In this document: positions 1-8,363 of the stretch, in pieces
Layout: each line of letters begins with the position of its first letter
Numbering within the stretch: position 1 is the stretch's first letter
DNA from: Aristaeella hokkaidonensis
Lineage (GTDB): Bacteria > Bacillota > Clostridia > Christensenellales > Aristaeellaceae
DNA: 64,000 bases
Direction: 5' to 3'
Assembly (NCBI RefSeq): GCF_018128945.1
Contig: NZ_CP068393.1
Span: 1,550,001 to 1,614,000 of the forward strand
The notes under the pieces: model-generated
The model's input: only the letters and a program-made list of their open reading frames with translations
Told to the model about the DNA's origin: nothing
Database searches by the model: none
Program-made: the position numbers and the translations under genes

Positions 1-2328
1 CCCGATTCCTTCGAATACGCGGTCATCGAGGTCAATCCCCGTGTCAGCCGCTCCTCCGCTCTGGCCAGCAAAGCCACCGGTTATCCGATCGCCAAGATCA
101 CAACCCGTCTGGCCCTGGGTTATTCCCTGGACGAGATCGCCAACGATATTACCGGCAAAACCTGCGCCTGCTTCGAGCCCACCGTCGACTATGTGGTCGT
201 CAAGTTCCCGAAGTGGCCCTTTGATAAGTTCTATGGTTCTTCCCGCCGTCTGGGCACCCAGATGAAGGCCACCGGCGAAGTCATGGCCATCGGCCAGCGC
301 TTCGAGGAAGCCCTGATGAAGGCTGTCCGCGGTGCGGAAATCTCCCTGGATACGCTGAACGCGCTTCCCCTGACGGACGAACCCATCCGGGATCGCCTGG
401 CCCGCCAGGATGACCGCCGTCTCTTCACCGTCTTTGAAGCCCTGAAGCAGGGTATGACCGTGGACGAGATCTTTGAGATCACAAAGATCGACCGGTTCTT
501 CCTCTACCGGCTCCGCGCCATGGCTGAACTGGAAATGCGGACCGAAGGCAAAGGCCTGCAGCCCGGCGACTATGAAACCTTCAAGAAAATGGGTTATCCG
601 GACAAAGCCATCATGCGGATCACCGGTGCGAAGGAAGTCCCCGGCTGGAAGATGAGCTATAAGATGGTGGATACCTGCGGTGCTGAATTTGCTGCAGAGA
701 CACCTTACTTCTACTCCTGCACGGACAAGGCCTGCGAGTCCCGGAGCCTGAAGCGTTCCGGCCGTCCTGTGGTCATCGTGCTTGGTTCCGGTCCCATCCG
801 GATCGGCCAGGGTATCGAGTTCGACTACTCCTCCGTCCACTGTGTGTGGACCCTGCGCCGCATCGGCTATGATGTGGTCATCATCAACAATAACCCGGAG
901 ACCGTCTCCACCGACTATGACACCGCAGACCGCCTGTACTTCGAGCCTCTCACTCCGGAAGACGTCATGAACGTCATCGCCGTGGAAAAGCCCGTCGGCG
1001 TCGTGGTAGCCTTCGGCGGCCAGACCGCCATCAAGCTGACCCAGTTCCTGGATTCCCAGGGCATCCGCATCCTGGGCACCAGCGCTGAATCCATTGATAT
1101 CGCTGAAGACCGTGAGCGGTTCGACGCCCTGCTGGAACAGTTCAGCATCCGCCGTCCCCGCGGCATGGGTGTCCGCACCATGGAAGAAGCGGTTGCCGCC
1201 GCGGAAGGCCTGGGGTATCCCGTGCTGCTGCGTCCCTCCTACGTGATCGGCGGCCAGAACATGACCATTTCCCGCAGCCGGAAGCACACCGTGGACTACA
1301 TGACCCGGATCCTCTCCGGCGGCATCGAGAACCCTGTGCTGGTGGACCAGTATCTGCCCGGCATTGAGCTGGAAGTGGATGTCATCTCCGACGGCAAGGA
1401 TGTGCTGATCCCCGGTATCATGGAACATATTGAACGTGCCGGTGTTCACAGCGGCGACTCCATCGCCGTTTATCCGCCTTTCAACCTGACGGAAAAGTTC
1501 CAGGAGAAGATCTGCGATATCTCCACCAAGCTCGCCCTCGCGCTGGGCACCAAGGGCCTGGTCAACATCCAGTACCTGATCTATGACAATGAACTGTACG
1601 TCATCGAAGTGAATCCCCGGGCTTCCCGGACAATCCCCTATATTTCAAAGGTCACCGGCGTTCCCATGGTGGATCTCGCTTCCCGCGTCATGCTGGACGA
1701 GCCGTTGAAGGATCTGGGCTACGGTACCGGGCTCTATCCAGTCCCGCCCTACTGTGCCATCAAGGTACCGGTCTTCTCCTTTGAGAAGCTGAACGACGCT
1801 GACTCCATCCTCGGACCGGAAATGAAGTCCACCGGTGAAGTGCTGGGCATCGGCATCACCAAGGCAGAAGCGTTGTTCAAAGGCCTGTCCGCTGCCGGCT
1901 TCCATCTGCCCACCGCCCGTGAAAAGGATCACACCGGCGTGCTTCTGTCCGTTGAGGATGAGGACTTCCCGGATGCCATTGCCGTTGCCAAGCGCTGCTA
2001 CGATCAGGGTATCAGCGTCTACGCCACCAAGGATACCGCCCGGGCCATTTCCGCCGTCGGCATCCACGTGACTCCCGTTGCTGACCCGAAGATCAGCGAT
2101 GAGATCATCGGCCTGATGGAAAACGGCTCCGTGAACTACATCATCTATACCGGTGCTGTCAAGGACGACACTGTGGGCGACTACACTGTTCTCCACCGCA
2201 AGGCCATGGTTCTGGGTATCCCCTGCATGACCTCACTGGACACCGCCAACGCCCTGATGGACATCCTCGGTTCCCGCTTTACCCTGCAGAATACCGAGCT
2301 TGTCGACATCAATCACATGCGTCACTAA
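1..2328 (+). CDS. carB: carbamoyl-phosphate synthase large subunit (5' end outside window)
   Basis: The reading frame is open from base 1, so the start lies upstream; about 775 C-terminal residues are present. CarB makes carbamoyl phosphate from bicarbonate, ammonia delivered by the CarA glutaminase, and two ATP, for pyrimidine and arginine synthesis in the cytoplasm. Visible parts in order are the end of the first ATP-grasp half (VIEVNPRVSRSSALASK), the oligomerisation region, the second ATP-grasp half (GSGPIRIGQGIEFDY, then YVIEVNPRASRTIPYISK) and the C-terminal MGS-like allosteric domain (HTGVLLSVEDEDF onward). The two near-identical EVNPR motifs show the internal duplication of the family. 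A terminator follows 19 bases after the stop, so carB ends its transcript. I see no frameshift. Confidence 0.97.
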   Translation, partial: PDSFEYAVIEVNPRVSRSSALASKATGYPIAKITTRLALGYSLDEIANDITGKTCACFEPTVDYVVVKFPKWPFDKFYGSSRRLGTQMKATGEVMAIGQRFEEALMKAVRGAEISLDTLNALPLTDEPIRDRLARQDDRRLFTVFEALKQGMTVDEIFEITKIDRFFLYRLRAMAELEMRTEGKGLQPGDYETFKKMGYPDKAIMRITGAKEVPGWKMSYKMVDTCGAEFAAETPYFYSCTDKACESRSLKRSGRPVVIVLGSGPIRIGQGIEFDYSSVHCVWTLRRIGYDVVIINNNPETVSTDYDTADRLYFEPLTPEDVMNVIAVEKPVGVVVAFGGQTAIKLTQFLDSQGIRILGTSAESIDIAEDRERFDALLEQFSIRRPRGMGVRTMEEAVAAAEGLGYPVLLRPSYVIGGQNMTISRSRKHTVDYMTRILSGGIENPVLVDQYLPGIELEVDVISDGKDVLIPGIMEHIERAGVHSGDSIAVYPPFNLTEKFQEKICDISTKLALALGTKGLVNIQYLIYDNELYVIEVNPRASRTIPYISKVTGVPMVDLASRVMLDEPLKDLGYGTGLYPVPPYCAIKVPVFSFEKLNDADSILGPEMKSTGEVLGIGITKAEALFKGLSAAGFHLPTAREKDHTGVLLSVEDEDFPDAIAVAKRCYDQGISVYATKDTARAISAVGIHVTPVADPKISDEIIGLMENGSVNYIIYTGAVKDDTVGDYTVLHRKAMVLGIPCMTSLDTANALMDILGSRFTLQNTELVDINHMRH

Positions 2329-2346
2329 TTATCACACATAATGAAC

Positions 2347-2380
2347 AAGGGCCATCGGATAGTCCCGATGACCCTTTTCT
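2347..2380 (+). terminator. Rho-independent terminator after carB
   Basis: A hairpin pairs GGGCCATCGG with CCGATGACCC around a short loop and is followed by TTTTCTT. It lies just past the carB stop. Confidence 0.8.
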
Positions 2381-2431
2381 TATACTTTCCCATAATGTAA
2401 TACTGTCATTTCTCCACGCCGCAACGGATCA

Positions 2432-3595
2432 TTATGCATTAATAAGCTCTTTCGCTAACGCTTCGATTTGCGCCTTGTTCTCTTCCGTCATGGCGGACAG
2501 GATCTTCACCTCTGTCTCCGCGAACGTTGTGTTCTTGCAGCCTTCAAGCATGCCTTTCATCACTTTCGCTGCCGTCGGGGCCCAGCTGCCGTTCTCAATG
2601 AAGCCGATCTTCCGGTTCTGGTAGTTCCGTTCCGTCAGGTGCTCAATGAACTCCCTCATGAAGGGGAACACATCAGCGTTATAGGTTGTGGTAGCCAGCA
2701 CAATCTTTCCGTACCGGAAAGCGTCCTCCACTGCTTCCGCCATGTCGTCCCGGGCCAGGTCGCTGATGGCCACCTTCGGGCAGCCCAGTTCCTGCAGCTT
2801 CGCCGCCATGAATTCGGCCGCCTCTTTCGTATGGCCGTACACGGAGGTGTAGAATACAGCAACACCCTCGCTTTCCACGCCGTAGGAGGACCAGGTGTTG
2901 TACAGGTCCAGGTAGTAGCCGAGATTCTCATTCAGGATCGGTCCATGCAGCGGACAGATGATCTGGATATCCAGGGCTGCGGCTTTCTTCAGCACTGCCT
3001 GTACCTGGGCACCGTACTTACCCACGATGCCGAAGTAATACCGGCGGGCTTCGCAGGCCCAGCCTTCTTCGTCCTCCGCGTCCAGCGCGCCGAACTTGCC
3101 AAAGGCATCCGCGGAAAACAGCACCTTGTCCGTGCTGTCATAGGTGAACATGACCTCAGGCCAGTGGACCATGGGCGCGGTCACAAAGGTCAGCACGTGG
3201 CTGCCCAGTTCCAGTTTGTCCCCTTCCTTCACCACAATACCCCGGCCGGTATAGTCCGTGCCGGTGAAGTTCTTCATCATCGTGAAGGCCTTGGCGGTTG
3301 CTACAACTTTGGCTTCCGGATATGCTTCCATGAAGGCGGAGATTCCGGAGGAATGGTCCGGTTCCATATGCTGTACAATCAGGTAGTCCGGTTTTTTCCC
3401 TTCCAAAGCGGCTTCCAGGTTGCCCATCCATTCCTGGACGAAGTTCCGGTCAGCCGTATCCATCACAGCCACCTTCTCGTCCAGAATGACATAGGAATTG
3501 TAAGCCATGCCTTCCGGCACGATATACATTCCTTCAAACAGGTCGATCTCATGATCATTGACCCCGATATAACGGATATCCTTTGTCACATTCAT
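2432..3595 (-). CDS. A-type flavoprotein / flavodiiron protein
   Basis: Flavodiiron proteins reduce O2 to water (or NO to N2O) with electrons from rubredoxin or NADH and protect strict anaerobes in the cytoplasm. The N-terminal metallo-beta-lactamase-like domain carries the diiron ligands in HMEPDH and later HWPEVM and CPLHGPI. The C-terminal flavodoxin domain begins near VAVFYTSVYGHTKEAAEFMA. I start at the ATG at 3595 (MNVTKDIRYIG) because GGAGGG at 3605-3610 lies nine bases upstream; an in-frame ATG eight codons earlier overlaps that site. The protein is 387 residues, normal for the two-domain form without a fused rubredoxin. It is a single gene, divergent from the antiporter. Confidence 0.93.
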   Translation of the reverse strand: MNVTKDIRYIGVNDHEIDLFEGMYIVPEGMAYNSYVILDEKVAVMDTADRNFVQEWMGNLEAALEGKKPDYLIVQHMEPDHSSGISAFMEAYPEAKVVATAKAFTMMKNFTGTDYTGRGIVVKEGDKLELGSHVLTFVTAPMVHWPEVMFTYDSTDKVLFSADAFGKFGALDAEDEEGWACEARRYYFGIVGKYGAQVQAVLKKAAALDIQIICPLHGPILNENLGYYLDLYNTWSSYGVESEGVAVFYTSVYGHTKEAAEFMAAKLQELGCPKVAISDLARDDMAEAVEDAFRYGKIVLATTTYNADVFPFMREFIEHLTERNYQNRKIGFIENGSWAPTAAKVMKGMLEGCKNTTFAETEVKILSAMTEENKAQIEALAKELINA

Positions 3596-3628
3596 CTTAC
3601 ATATCCCTCCCGGATTCATTCTGATGTA

Positions 3629-3657
3629 ATTCTACCACAAGTCATTAACCCGAACAA
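3629..3657 (-). promoter_or_regulatory. promoter of the flavodiiron gene
   Basis: On the minus strand TTGTTC (3652-3657) and TAGAAT (3629-3634) are 17 bp apart, 34 bases before the chosen start codon. Confidence 0.6.
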
Positions 3658-3736
3658 TGATTAACGTTGACACTTATAATTCACAGAAACAATGCCGTCA
3701 GCGCTGTTTTGTTATCTGTTTTTAGCCTTAAAACAT

Positions 3737-3755
3737 AAGTTTTCATTATTCATTG
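3737..3755. repeat. short 7-bp-period AT-rich tract
   Basis: The stretch ending TTTCATTATTCATTG matches part of a tract at 8303-8333 and keeps a 7-bp period. It is one member of a scattered family described in the findings. Unlike most members it lies between divergent genes. Confidence 0.5.
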
Positions 3756-3857
3756 CTCTTTACCGAAAAATCATTGTGATTTTTCTGATTTGGTGATACA
3801 ATCCATCGGCGTGCGAAATGCCGCACAATGGATTTCTGAAAGGAAGCGTAGCCTTTT

Positions 3858-5174
3858 ATGCAGACACTTTTGCTGCTTGCCCTGGCCCTTTTCGCCGGTC
3901 TGCTCATGACACGGCTTTTTGTAAAATTCCGCTTGCCGGACGTTACCGCCTATCTGGTGGCCGGCATCCTGATCGGTCCCTGTGTGCTGGGCCGTCTGGG
4001 GGTGCCCTGCCTGGGCTTCAATACCTCTGAACAAGTGGATTCCCTGTCCATGATTTCCGATGTGGCCCTGGGCTTCATCGCCTTCGCCATCGGTCATGAA
4101 TTCCGCCTTTCTGCCCTGAAGCAGACGGGAAAACAGGCTACCATCATCGGTATCCTGCAGGCCGTGGTTGCTACAGCTTTTGTGGATATCGCCTTGATTG
4201 CCCTGCATTTCATGATGCCCGATCTGCTTCCGATGCCCGTAGCCATCACCCTCGGTGCCATCGCCGCTGCAACCGCTCCGGCCGCCACCCTGATGGTTGT
4301 CCGTCAGTACAAGGCTAAAGGTCCGGTCACGGATGTGCTGCTCCCTGTTGTCGCCCTGGATGACGCTGTCGGTCTGGTGATCTTTGCCGTTTCCTTCGGT
4401 ATTGCCCAGTCCATGAAGAATGGCACCACCCATATTGCAGCCCTGATCATTGAGCCCCTGATGGAAGTCATTCTTTCTGTCGGTTTCGGCGCCCTGGTCG
4501 GCCTTGGTCTCACCTGGCTGGAGCGGTTCTTCCACTCCCACCGCAACCGTAACGCCCTGATCGTCGGCAGCGTGGTGCTCACCGTGGCCGTCAGCCAGCT
4601 GAAAATCCCGATTGGTCCTTTCACCTTCGGTTTCTCTTCCCTGCTGGTCTGCATGATGCTGGGCACTATCTTCTGCAACTTCTGCCCCCTGAGCGAGGAC
4701 CTGATGCTGCAGGCGGACCGTTGGTCCGGCCCGGCCATCACCCTGTTCTTCGTGCTCAGCGGTGCGGCGCTGGATTTCAGTGTCTTTGCGGATCTTTCCG
4801 TAGTACTGATCGGTGTGATCTATATCCTGTTCCGTTCCATGGGTAAGATTATCGGCGCCCATTGGTCTTCTGTTCTTGCAAAGAGTCCGAAAACCGTCAA
4901 AAAGTATCTGGGCATCACCCTGCTGCCCCAGGCCGGTGTGGCTCTGGGTATGTGCTCCACAGCCTACCGCGTGCTCGGCGGTGTCGAAGGTACCCTGATC
5001 CGGAACATTGTCCTGTTCTCCGTGCTGATCTATGAACTGGTCGGCCCGAGCCTGACCAAGTGGGCCCTGACCAAGGCCGGTGACATCCAGGCCAAATCCG
5101 CCGACATGCTCACCCGCCGCCAGCGGCGCCTGCAGGAAATCACAAAGCCTGTTCCCCCGGCTTTCGACAAATAA
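3858..5174 (+). CDS. CPA2-family cation:proton antiporter (Kef/NhaS type)
   Basis: The 438-residue protein is an integral membrane protein with about 12 hydrophobic segments, starting directly with LLLLALALFAGLL. It resembles monovalent cation/proton antiporters of the CPA2 superfamily, which exchange Na+ or K+ for H+ across the cell membrane. The paired-helix motif region VVALDDAVGLVIFA (about residues 164-177) contains the Asp-Asp typical of the ion site. There is no C-terminal TrkA-N nucleotide-binding domain; the tail ends shortly after the last helix. The ribosome binding site (GAAAGGA) is about 14 bases from the ATG, rather far. The gene stands alone and is closed by a terminator. Confidence 0.88.
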   Translation: MQTLLLLALALFAGLLMTRLFVKFRLPDVTAYLVAGILIGPCVLGRLGVPCLGFNTSEQVDSLSMISDVALGFIAFAIGHEFRLSALKQTGKQATIIGILQAVVATAFVDIALIALHFMMPDLLPMPVAITLGAIAAATAPAATLMVVRQYKAKGPVTDVLLPVVALDDAVGLVIFAVSFGIAQSMKNGTTHIAALIIEPLMEVILSVGFGALVGLGLTWLERFFHSHRNRNALIVGSVVLTVAVSQLKIPIGPFTFGFSSLLVCMMLGTIFCNFCPLSEDLMLQADRWSGPAITLFFVLSGAALDFSVFADLSVVLIGVIYILFRSMGKIIGAHWSSVLAKSPKTVKKYLGITLLPQAGVALGMCSTAYRVLGGVEGTLIRNIVLFSVLIYELVGPSLTKWALTKAGDIQAKSADMLTRRQRRLQEITKPVPPAFDK

Positions 5175-5181
5175 GATTCTC

Positions 5182-5213
5182 ACCCTCCCTTCCCGGTGAA
5201 GGGAGGGTTTCTT
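5182..5213 (+). terminator. terminator after the antiporter
   Basis: A perfect 10-bp stem CCCTCCCTTC / GAAGGGAGGG with a 5-base loop is followed by TTTCTT. Confidence 0.88.
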
Positions 5214-5231
5214 ATTCCTCAATAAAACAGT

Positions 5232-5260
5232 TTCCTTCCTGAAAGTGATTGTGCTATAAT
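5232..5260 (+). promoter_or_regulatory. extended -10 promoter of the leader/methyltransferase transcript
   Basis: TGCTATAAT (5252-5260) is a perfect -10 box with an upstream TGN extension. The -35 at 5232-5237 (TTCCTT) is weak, as is usual for extended -10 promoters. Confidence 0.7.
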
Positions 5261-5299
5261 TTCCATGTTGTGTTTGTAAAACATGACAGGAGGTAACCA

Positions 5300-5374
5300 A
5301 TGAGGATGCGAGATAACAACTCGGTGCAGTTCTTTAAAACTGACAGCAGGTTGCACCGAGTAAGCAAACAGTAA
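5300..5374 (+). CDS. 24-residue leader peptide
   Basis: A short ORF follows an unusually strong ribosome binding site (AGGAGG at 5288-5293, six bases before the ATG). It starts MRMRDNNSVQFF and ends RLHRVSKQ, then TAA at 5372. It has no match I can name. It lies between a good promoter and the methyltransferase gene, and the 5' arms of two competing RNA hairpins fall inside its codons 7-20. That placement is typical of leader peptides in translation-coupled attenuators, in which a stalled ribosome changes RNA folding. Its role is inferred; the ORF, its ribosome binding site and the base pairing are directly visible. Confidence 0.7.
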   Translation: MRMRDNNSVQFFKTDSRLHRVSKQ

Positions 5375-5406
5375 CAGAATCTGTTGTCAGGAACTGCACC
5401 TTTCTT
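5320..5406 (+). promoter_or_regulatory. attenuator with mutually exclusive hairpins
   Basis: CTCGGTGCA (5320-5328) pairs perfectly with TGCACCGAG (5352-5360). Alternatively GGTGCAGTTC (5323-5332) pairs perfectly with GAACTGCACC (5391-5400). The second fold is extended by CTGACAGCAG (5340-5349) with CTGTTGTCAG (5381-5390, one G-U) and is followed by TTTCTT, like a terminator. The two folds share 5323-5328, so only one can form at a time. Confidence 0.75.
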
Positions 5407-5444
5407 CCCAATATCAATCATGAAAAAGAAAGGAACGCAGAATA

Positions 5445-6212
5445 ATGAATCATCAGGAATTAAAAGAACTCTGGAAACAGGAAGAAGCCATCGCCCACAT
5501 TCACGGCTGGGATTTCTCCCACATCGCCGACAAGTACGAAGAGGAACATGATATCCCCTGGGACTACGACAGTCTTGTCCGTCAGTACCTGAAGAAGGAC
5601 ATGAAGCTCCTGGACTATGACACCGGCGGCGGTGAATTCCTTCTTTCCCTGGGACATCCCTATGAGAACACCGCGGCAACCGAAGGCTTCCCGCCCAACG
5701 TGAAGCTCTGCCAGGAAAAGCTGATTCCCCTGGGAATCGACCTGAAGGAGTGTTCCGATCCGGCTCATCTCCCCTATAATGACAGCTCCTTCGATCTGGT
5801 GATCAACCGGCACGGCGATTTTTGCCCGGATGAGCTGTACCGGGTGCTGAAACCCTGCGGCCTGTTTATCACCCAGCAGGTCGGCGACCGTAATGACCTG
5901 GACCTGGTGCGGATGGTATTCCCGGATACAGCGGATCCCACTTCCGGTCTTCACCTTTCCGTGCAGCAAAGGGCTTTTGAGCAGGCCGGTTTCGAGATTG
6001 TCAGGGCGGAAGAACACTTTGGACAGATCCGCTTCTATGATGTGGGCGCGTTTGTCTGGTTCGCCCGTATCATTGAGTGGGAGTTTCCCGGTTTCTCTGT
6101 GGACAGCTGCTTTGACCGTCTGCTGCAGATGCAGGCACAGTTAGAGGAAAAAGGCAGCATCGACGGCACCACTCACCGGTACCTGATCATTGCCCGGAAG
6201 CCCCTGAAATAA
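5445..6212 (+). CDS. class I SAM-dependent methyltransferase
   Basis: The 255-residue soluble protein has a Rossmann methyltransferase core: motif I reads KLLDYDTGGGEFLLSLG (near residue 50), followed by an acidic strand end (ATEGFP) and the post-motif region LPYNDSSFDLVINRHGDF. The conserved D-x-D-T-G-G-G-E-F supports S-adenosylmethionine binding. The substrate is not visible. The gene is monocistronic, with ribosome binding site AAAGGA at 5430-5434, and sits behind a leader-peptide attenuator. In Gram-positive bacteria such attenuators usually control resistance genes that respond to ribosome-targeting antibiotics, so an rRNA or drug methyltransferase is a reasonable inference, but other small-molecule methylation is possible. 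Confidence 0.85.
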   Translation: MNHQELKELWKQEEAIAHIHGWDFSHIADKYEEEHDIPWDYDSLVRQYLKKDMKLLDYDTGGGEFLLSLGHPYENTAATEGFPPNVKLCQEKLIPLGIDLKECSDPAHLPYNDSSFDLVINRHGDFCPDELYRVLKPCGLFITQQVGDRNDLDLVRMVFPDTADPTSGLHLSVQQRAFEQAGFEIVRAEEHFGQIRFYDVGAFVWFARIIEWEFPGFSVDSCFDRLLQMQAQLEEKGSIDGTTHRYLIIARKPLK

Positions 6213-6224
6213 ACCGTATAAGCC

Positions 6225-6262
6225 AGAGAGGTTTCAGTTCAAGCTGAAACCTCTCTTTTATT
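6225..6262 (+). terminator. terminator after the methyltransferase
   Basis: A perfect 12-bp stem GAGAGGTTTCAG / CTGAAACCTCTC with a 6-base loop is followed by TTTTATTT. Confidence 0.92.
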
Positions 6263-6356
6263 TCATTCAAAACCTTTTTTATTCTTGAAGGTCCGTTCCT
6301 TTTTTGTTATCATCGCAGTACAAAGAACAATAACGGACAAATACAGGAGGCCGCGG

Positions 6357-6986
6357 ATGAATACAAACATCTTCAAAAGGAACGAGCTCCTTGCGCAGAA
6401 AGTCATCAAAGGGCTGGAATCCCGCAATATGAGCGGATACTATGCCGCCTCAAAGGAAGAAGCCCTGAAGCTCGCCCTCAGCCTGATTCCGGAATACAGC
6501 ACCGTCACCATGGGCGGTGCCATGAGTGCCCATGAAATCGGCCTGGTGCAGGCCGTCAAAGACGGCAATTATCATTTCATTGATCGGGATGCTATGGAAG
6601 ATAAGCGGGCCGCCATGCTGGCCGCCTATGACGCGGATGTCTTCCTTGCCAGTGTGAACGCCATGACAGACGACGGTATCCTCGTGAACATTGACGGAAA
6701 CGCCAACCGCGTATCCGCCATCTGCCAGGGTCCAAAGGAAGTCCTGTTTATCGTGGGGATGAATAAGGTCTGCGGTGATCTGGACAATGCCATGAAGCGT
6801 GCCCGGAACATCGCCGCCCCGACCAATGCCCAGCGGTTCGGCCTGTCCACGCCCTGCGCGAAAACCGGCAAGTGCATGGACTGCAAGAGCCCGGATACCA
6901 TCTGCTGCCAGTTCCTGATCACCCGGTTCAGCCGCCATGCCGGCCGGATCCACGTAATCCTGGTAAATGACTCCCTTGGTTTCTGA
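6357..6986 (+). CDS. LUD-domain (lactate utilization / DUF162) protein
   Basis: The 209-residue protein matches the LUD domain shared by LutC/YkgG-type proteins, a fold related to CoA-transferase and ribose-isomerase-like proteins. Typical features are VTMGGAMSAHEIGL, FLASVNAMTDDGILVNIDG and VLFIVGMNKV. A C-terminal cysteine cluster (CAKTGKCMDC, then ICC) suggests metal or Fe-S binding. The ATG at 6357 is preferred over an ATG 24 codons upstream because AGGAGG lies at 6345-6350. LutA and LutB partners are absent, so a role in lactate oxidation cannot be claimed; stand-alone LUD proteins are common in Clostridia and their function is unclear. Confidence 0.85.
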   Translation: MNTNIFKRNELLAQKVIKGLESRNMSGYYAASKEEALKLALSLIPEYSTVTMGGAMSAHEIGLVQAVKDGNYHFIDRDAMEDKRAAMLAAYDADVFLASVNAMTDDGILVNIDGNANRVSAICQGPKEVLFIVGMNKVCGDLDNAMKRARNIAAPTNAQRFGLSTPCAKTGKCMDCKSPDTICCQFLITRFSRHAGRIHVILVNDSLGF

Positions 6987-7009
6987 TTAATCCATAACGG
7001 AGTAAAGTG

Positions 7010-8221
7010 ATGAAAAAAGGATTGTCTCCCGTTACCCTCCATTACACGCTTATTACCGGCGGGTTCTGGATGGCCTTCTGTGTGGTTACCGCCTATGCGG
7101 CCGTCTATCTGCAGGGTATCGGCTGCTCCAATGCCGAGCTCGGCCTCATCCTGGCATTGGGCAACGTGGGCGGAGCACTGCTCAGTCCTGTCCTCGGCGC
7201 CCGGATTGACCGGAACCGGAATCTCCGTCATGCCTCGGTAGTGAATGTGCTGCTGGCCATTCAGGTGGCGCTGCTCATCGTCCTGCGGGTACATCCCCGC
7301 CGGGATTTCTTCAATGCTGCCTGCTATGTGCTGTACATCACCGCCATGATGCCGGTCAACGCCATGAACCTGGATCTGTGCGTACGGCTGGAGCGGGCCA
7401 AGGCACCCCTCAATTTCGGTTTCGCCCGTTCCATGGGCAGTTTTTCATTCGTCATCCTGAGCACCCTTCTGGGCATCATTACAGCCCGCTGGGGCCATCT
7501 GTCCCTGCCCTTTGCCGGATTGGCTGTTGTCCTGCTCCAGTTCGCCGGCAACCGGCTGATTGACCGGGATCTCCGGGAAGCTGAAGCCGCCATGCCGCCG
7601 GCTGAAACAGAAATCCGGGAGCAGTCTTCCTCCCTGCCCGTCTTTATCCGGGAAAACAGGATGTTCTGCCTCATGCTCTTCGGTACTATTATCATCTTCA
7701 TCGCGCACAACATGGACGGCAACTTCCTGATCAATGAAATCCGTGCCCTCGGCGGAGATACCGCTATCATGGGCTATGTTGCTGCCTTCACAGCCATCAC
7801 GGAAGTGCCCATCATGATGTTCTCCTCAAAACTGCCGAAGAAATGGGATACGGTGCATTATATCCGTCTCTCCTTTGTATTCTTTGTACTGAAGATCCTG
7901 GCCTACGCCCTGGCACCGACCATTCCGCTGTTCTTTGCCGCCCGCGTACTTCAGGCGCCCAGCTACGCCCTCTATACCGTGCTGATCGTCAGCTACGCTG
8001 ACCGCCAGGTAGCCCGGAAGGATTCCGCGAAAGCCCAGAGCCTCGCCTTCAGCATGACAACCATCGGCTCTGTTCTGGCCAGCCTCATCGGCGGACAGAT
8101 GTTCGATACCGCCGGTGTCAAACCGACTATGCTCACCGCCGTCGCTATCTGTGCTGTCGGCACAGTCATTGCATTGTTCGGCACACGGCAAGTAAAAGGC
8201 CGTGCCAACTCTACACTCTAA
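7010..8221 (+). CDS. MFS transporter
   Basis: This protein of about 403 residues has 12 predicted membrane helices in two six-helix halves split by a polar loop near residues 185-210 (DRDLREAEAAMPPAETEIRE). It is a major facilitator superfamily permease, closest in general look to the LacY/nucleoside-permease-like group; the loop after helix 2 (LGARIDRNRN) resembles the MFS A-motif. The substrate is unknown. The ATG at 7010 is preferred to the adjacent GTG at 7007 because CGGAG lies seven bases upstream. It follows the LUD gene by 23 bases and is probably cotranscribed. Its last codons (N-S-T-L-stop) lie inside a 7-bp-period repeat tract. Confidence 0.88.
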   Translation: MKKGLSPVTLHYTLITGGFWMAFCVVTAYAAVYLQGIGCSNAELGLILALGNVGGALLSPVLGARIDRNRNLRHASVVNVLLAIQVALLIVLRVHPRRDFFNAACYVLYITAMMPVNAMNLDLCVRLERAKAPLNFGFARSMGSFSFVILSTLLGIITARWGHLSLPFAGLAVVLLQFAGNRLIDRDLREAEAAMPPAETEIREQSSSLPVFIRENRMFCLMLFGTIIIFIAHNMDGNFLINEIRALGGDTAIMGYVAAFTAITEVPIMMFSSKLPKKWDTVHYIRLSFVFFVLKILAYALAPTIPLFFAARVLQAPSYALYTVLIVSYADRQVARKDSAKAQSLAFSMTTIGSVLASLIGGQMFDTAGVKPTMLTAVAICAVGTVIALFGTRQVKGRANSTL

Positions 8222-8248
8222 ACTCTTCACTCTCCACTCATCACTGAT
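8207..8248 (+). repeat. six-unit 7-bp repeat across the MFS stop codon
   Basis: Six consecutive heptads (AACTCTA, CACTCTA, AACTCTT, CACTCTC, CACTCAT, CACTGAT) keep strict 7-bp register. The MFS stop codon is inside the second unit. Confidence 0.75.
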
Positions 8249-8257
8249 TTCTCAATC

Positions 8258-8290
8258 AAAAAACTCCTGCGTTCTTCGCAGGAGTTTTTT
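8258..8290. terminator. bidirectional terminator between MFS and GT2
   Basis: The stem AACTCCTGCG / CGCAGGAGTT has A-runs upstream and six T downstream, so it can serve both convergent genes. Confidence 0.9.
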
Positions 8291-8302
8291 CCGACATTCT
8301 TC

Positions 8303-8333
8303 AGTTTTAAGTTTTAAGTTTTCATTATTCATT
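8303..8333. repeat. 7-bp-period AT-rich tract downstream of GT2
   Basis: Heptads AGTTTTA, AGTTTTA, AGTTTTC and ATTATTC run in register. The tract abuts a hairpin that spans the GT2 stop codon. Confidence 0.65.
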
Positions 8334-8363
8334 GGCTGAGGTCGCATTCATGCGTCCTCAGCC
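8334..8363 (-). other. hairpin spanning the GT2 stop codon
   Basis: GGCTGAGG pairs with CCTCAGCC (8356-8363), with an inner CGCA-TTCA-TGCG. The minus-strand stop codon (8358-8360) is in the stem. No T-run follows. Confidence 0.6.

Noticed and set aside
3771..5300. Long minus-strand ORF (509 codons) opposite the antiporter
   Set aside because: It is antisense to a clear membrane transporter, is Gly/Gln/His-rich without domains, and has no ribosome binding site. Similar long antisense frames opposite hydA (56528-58546), hydB (58357-60201), the flavodiiron gene (2468-3664) and the DGC (18888-20492) were rejected for the same reason.
6285..6356. N-terminal extension of the LUD protein
   Set aside because: The extra 24 codons overlap the likely promoter and ribosome binding site, and the strong AGGAGG fits the ATG at 6357.
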